DNA of 16,720 bases from Verrucomicrobiota bacterium (GTDB taxonomy: Bacteria; Verrucomicrobiota; Verrucomicrobiia; Chthoniobacterales; UBA10450): contig QHNB01000221.1 in NCBI GenBank assembly GCA_003217965.1, forward strand, positions 1 through 16,720, written 5' to 3'. Within the stretch, counting starts at the first letter, position 1. Each line of letters begins with the position of its first letter. A model generated the notes under the pieces. It worked only from the letters and a program-made list of their open reading frames with translations, searched no databases and was not told the DNA's origin. The position numbers and the translations under genes were made by a program. Shown here in pieces: positions 14,466-16,720 of this stretch.

Positions 14466-14491
14466 ACTAAAACGCGCGGTCCTTCGGACCG
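14466..14491 (-). terminator. Possible weak terminator after the rarD-like gene
   Basis: On the minus strand, CGGTCC-GAA-GGACCG (14491-14477) makes a perfect 6-bp stem with a 3-base loop, followed by CGCGTTTTAG. It begins 31 bases past the rarD-like stop and lies before the hypothetical gene. The T-run is only four long and offset by four bases, so termination would be weak or partial. Confidence 0.35.
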
Positions 14492-14522
14492 AGCCGGACT
14501 GGCGTTGTCTTCGCGGCTCAGC

Positions 14523-15476
14523 TCAAATGCTTGGTTCGATCCGAGCCGGCTCCGGAAGGACGGCGGAGGGGGCGCGTCCATTTCTTCTCCATCGCAACAC
14601 CGCTTCGGTAGAGACAATTACGAGGGCGATCCAAATGAGAAGAAAAGTGATCAAGTGCTCGCGCGTGAATGGTTCACGATAAGCGAAGACGCCGAGGAAA
14701 AAACTGCCGGTAGGTGCAAGGTACTGGAGGAAGCCGATCGTGACCAATCGTAGATTGCGGGCGGCGTAGCCGAACCAAACCAGCGGCATAGCCGTGACCA
14801 CACCAGTGGCGACGAGCAAAAGCGAGAGCGACAGATGCGGTGGACCAAAGGCTATTTTTCCGCGTTGAGCGAGCCAGAAGAGGTAGCCGACGGCGATTGG
14901 GAACAGAAAGATGCTTTCAATGAACACGCCTGAAACGGCTCGGGTGGCGGATTGCTTTCGCAGCAAACCATACACTCCGAATGTCAGACAGAGCGCGACG
15001 GCCACCCACGGGAAGCGACCGTAGCCAAATGTGAGAAATAGCACCCCGGCGGAAGCAATTAGAATAGAGGCGAGCTGCCAGGGAGAAAGGCGCTCACGCA
15101 AGACTAGTGCACCGAGCAGCACGTTCAAAATCGGCGTCATGAAATAGCCGAGACTAGTTTCCAAAACGCGGCCGACAATGACCGCCCAGATAAACAACCC
15201 CCAAGTCACTCCCATAATAACACCGCTGCTAAGGTAGAAAAGGGAGGCGCGGCGCGAGCGAAGATTTCGCAGCACCTCGGGCCAGCGTCCCTGCCAGCTA
15301 AGCAGCATTCCGAGAAAGAGCACGGTCCAAATGAAGCGGTGCGCGAGGATTTCGAGCGAGGGCACGGTTTTGAGCAGCTTCCAATAGGCTGGCGCCAGAC
15401 CCCACGCGACGAATGCGGCTATGCCGGCGACAAGCGCATTGCGCTGAATGCGCGACGAATCCTGCGGTTGATGCAT
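14523..15476 (-). CDS. rarD: EamA-family transporter, RarD type
   Basis: From the chosen ATG at 15474-15476 this is a 317-residue inner-membrane protein with about ten helices. It belongs to the RarD branch of the drug/metabolite transporter superfamily. Family marks are the start AFVAWGLAPAYWKLL, LAHRFIWTVLFL, the loop WAVIVGRVLETSLGYFMTPILNVLLG, and late ARNLRLVTIGFLQYLAPTGSFFLGVF with YREPF. RarD proteins have no firmly known substrate. The ATG is preceded by AGGAG with a 5-base spacer, which decides it over a TTG 36 bases upstream. Basic residues follow the last helix (RWRRNGR). It diverges from the TolB/TPR gene across 86 bases. Confidence 0.92.
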   Translation of the reverse strand: MHQPQDSSRIQRNALVAGIAAFVAWGLAPAYWKLLKTVPSLEILAHRFIWTVLFLGMLLSWQGRWPEVLRNLRSRRASLFYLSSGVIMGVTWGLFIWAVIVGRVLETSLGYFMTPILNVLLGALVLRERLSPWQLASILIASAGVLFLTFGYGRFPWVAVALCLTFGVYGLLRKQSATRAVSGVFIESIFLFPIAVGYLFWLAQRGKIAFGPPHLSLSLLLVATGVVTAMPLVWFGYAARNLRLVTIGFLQYLAPTGSFFLGVFAYREPFTREHLITFLLIWIALVIVSTEAVLRWRRNGRAPSAVLPEPARIEPSI

Positions 15477-15481
15477 GCCCG

Positions 15482-15486
15482 CTCCT
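15482..15486 (-). promoter_or_regulatory. Ribosome binding site of the rarD-like gene
   Basis: AGGAG on the minus strand, five bases before the ATG at 15476. It is one of the few clear Shine-Dalgarno sites in the window and fixes the start of this gene. Confidence 0.7.
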
Positions 15487-15562
15487 ATTTCATCTGTCGT
15501 CTTCCCACGCAAACGCGCACATTCACTTGCGCAGTTCCGGCACTGCGATAACGAATGCAGGG

Positions 15563-16720
15563 TTGAATCCGAAGACGTTTTTCGCCGAACTGAAGCGCCG
15601 CAAGGTCTATCGCGTTGCTGCTGCCTACGCGGTAGCGAGCTGGTTGTTGATCCAAATCGCGACCCAGGTGTTTCCGTTCTTCGAAATTCCCAATTGGGCG
15701 GTACGGCTGGTCGTTGTCGTGCTTTCTCTTGGATTTCCCATTGCGGTCATTCTGGCGTGGATTTTCGACATTACTCCGCAAGGCATTCGAAGGACCGATG
15801 AGATCAATGCGGAAGACAACGGAATATCGGTGCGCGAGACACAGATCCCACAAAAAAGTATCGCTGTTTTGCCCTTCGAAAATTTAAGTGACGATAAGGA
15901 AAACGAGTATTTCGCAGCCGGTGTGCACGATGACGTTCTTTCGAGCCTGGCCAAGGTTGCCGATTTAAAGGTTATTAGCCGCACTTCCGTCCAGCAGTTC
16001 AAGAGCGGTTCCCGGAATGTTCGTGAAATCGGGGCGGCACTAGGTGTGGCACATATTTTGGAAGGAACGGCCCGGCGCGTGGGCAATCGCGTTCGAGTCA
16101 ATGCCCAACTCATCGACGCACGGACCGACGCGCATCTCTGGTCGGAAACATTCGATCGTGAAATCACCGATCTTTTTGCTTTGCAAAGCGAATTGGCGGA
16201 ACGGATCACGCAATCCCTGCGCGCGAATTTGTCGCCACGGGAAAAGACGAGCATGCAAGCTCACCCGACGCGCGATATCGCTGCCTATGAACTTTATCTG
16301 CGCTCCCGCGGTTTGTTTCACTGGGCCGGCAGCGGTTATTCCCATGACAAAGGGGCGGAAGCGCTCCGCTTAATCAACGAAGCAGTCGCGCGCGATCCGC
16401 AATTTGCGCTCGCTTACGCCTTAGCTTCTCGGCTTCACTCCGAACTGTTCTGGTTTGGATACGATAAAACTCAGGCGCGGCTGCAACAGGCGAAAACTGC
16501 GGCCGAGACGGCACTAAGACTTCAACCAGATCTGGGCGAAGCACATTTGGCGAACGCCTTCTATTACTACTACGGATTCCGGCGCTACGATCTGGCACGG
16601 GCTCATGTCGCGGCCGCAGTTCGGGCCATTCCTAATAGCGCCGACGTCCTCGTTGCAGCGGGTGCCATTGCTCGTCGAGAGGGGGAGTGGAGCGAAGCGG
16701 TCAGCAATTTCGAACGCGCG
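15563..16720 (+). CDS. TolB-like/TPR membrane protein (partial, runs off the right edge)
   Basis: At least 386 residues are encoded; the frame is open to the last base, so the C-terminus is missing. The N-terminus NPKTFFAELKRRKVYRVAAAYAV is typical of a common family in which two membrane helices (about 18-40 and 46-68) precede a periplasmic TolB N-terminal-like domain and tetratricopeptide repeats. The TolB-like part is 99-225: SIAVLPFENLSDD, YFAAGVHDDVLSSLAKV, ILEGTARRVGNRVRVNAQLI and DAHLWSETFDRE. Helical TPR-like repeats start near 264. Related proteins often carry an N-terminal winged-helix or cyclase domain; none is seen here. The start is taken as TTG at 15563 because the family begins at this point; there is no well-spaced ribosome site. 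Role unknown, probably protein-protein scaffolding in signalling. Confidence 0.82.
   Translation, partial: MNPKTFFAELKRRKVYRVAAAYAVASWLLIQIATQVFPFFEIPNWAVRLVVVVLSLGFPIAVILAWIFDITPQGIRRTDEINAEDNGISVRETQIPQKSIAVLPFENLSDDKENEYFAAGVHDDVLSSLAKVADLKVISRTSVQQFKSGSRNVREIGAALGVAHILEGTARRVGNRVRVNAQLIDARTDAHLWSETFDREITDLFALQSELAERITQSLRANLSPREKTSMQAHPTRDIAAYELYLRSRGLFHWAGSGYSHDKGAEALRLINEAVARDPQFALAYALASRLHSELFWFGYDKTQARLQQAKTAAETALRLQPDLGEAHLANAFYYYYGFRRYDLARAHVAAAVRAIPNSADVLVAAGAIARREGEWSEAVSNFERA

Noticed and set aside
15477..15512. Longer rarD-like protein starting at TTG 15512
   Set aside because: The ATG at 15476 has AGGAG at ideal spacing and the extra 12 residues do not look like the family N-terminus.
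1..16720. CRISPR array, insertion sequence, integrase or phage genes
   Set aside because: No regularly spaced repeats, transposase motifs or att-like duplication of the tRNA 3' end were seen anywhere in the window.

Overview
The window is a stretch of moderately GC-rich bacterial chromosome, not a phage, plasmid or defence island. Most genes are housekeeping: a Cys tRNA, hemL, an RluA-family pseudouridine synthase, recR and lipA. Between them lie cell-envelope glycosyltransferases, a ClpX-like ATPase, a membrane cyclase-like protein and a TolB/TPR membrane protein. Gene content and GTG/TTG start usage suggest a soil Verrucomicrobiota of the Chthoniobacterales/Udaeobacter type. That assignment is an inference from family resemblance only; no marker here proves it.

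Layout. Positions 1-549 hold no intact gene. They contain a remnant of a B12-binding/radical SAM reading frame running off the left edge (minus), a second possibly frameshifted remnant, and two exact copies of a palindromic repeat. A membrane-anchored GH18-like protein follows (550-2061, minus). A spacer then carries more palindromes and leads to tRNA-Cys(GCA) (2330-2401, minus). The plus strand next carries hemL, a glycosidase-glycosyltransferase fusion and a GT-C membrane glycosyltransferase (2575-7693). The rluD-like gene (minus) converges on this block, and their stop codons share one CTAG.

From a divergent promoter region with an 8-bp dyad (8640-8664), a tightly packed plus-strand block starts: ClpX-like ATPase, cyclase-like protein and recR, joined by ATGA and TTGA stop/start overlaps. 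After 98 bases come lipA and a small GT2 protein joined by a TAATG overlap. A conserved-looking unknown protein and a RarD/EamA transporter lie on the minus strand. A TolB/TPR protein starts divergently at 15563 and runs off the right edge.

How the genes work together. The fusion protein and the GT-C protein overlap by GTGA and probably serve one envelope polysaccharide or glycolipid pathway. The small GT2 (DPM1-like) could make the polyprenyl-phosphate sugar that GT-C enzymes use, though it sits in another operon. The ClpX-like/cyclase/recR coupling is the least explained grouping. The ATPase lacks the ClpX zinc domain, keeps an IGF tripeptide where ClpX binds ClpP, and seems to carry a duplicated C-terminal small domain. 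Its neighbour is a class III cyclase with altered catalytic residues. I see no CRISPR array, insertion sequence or integrase.
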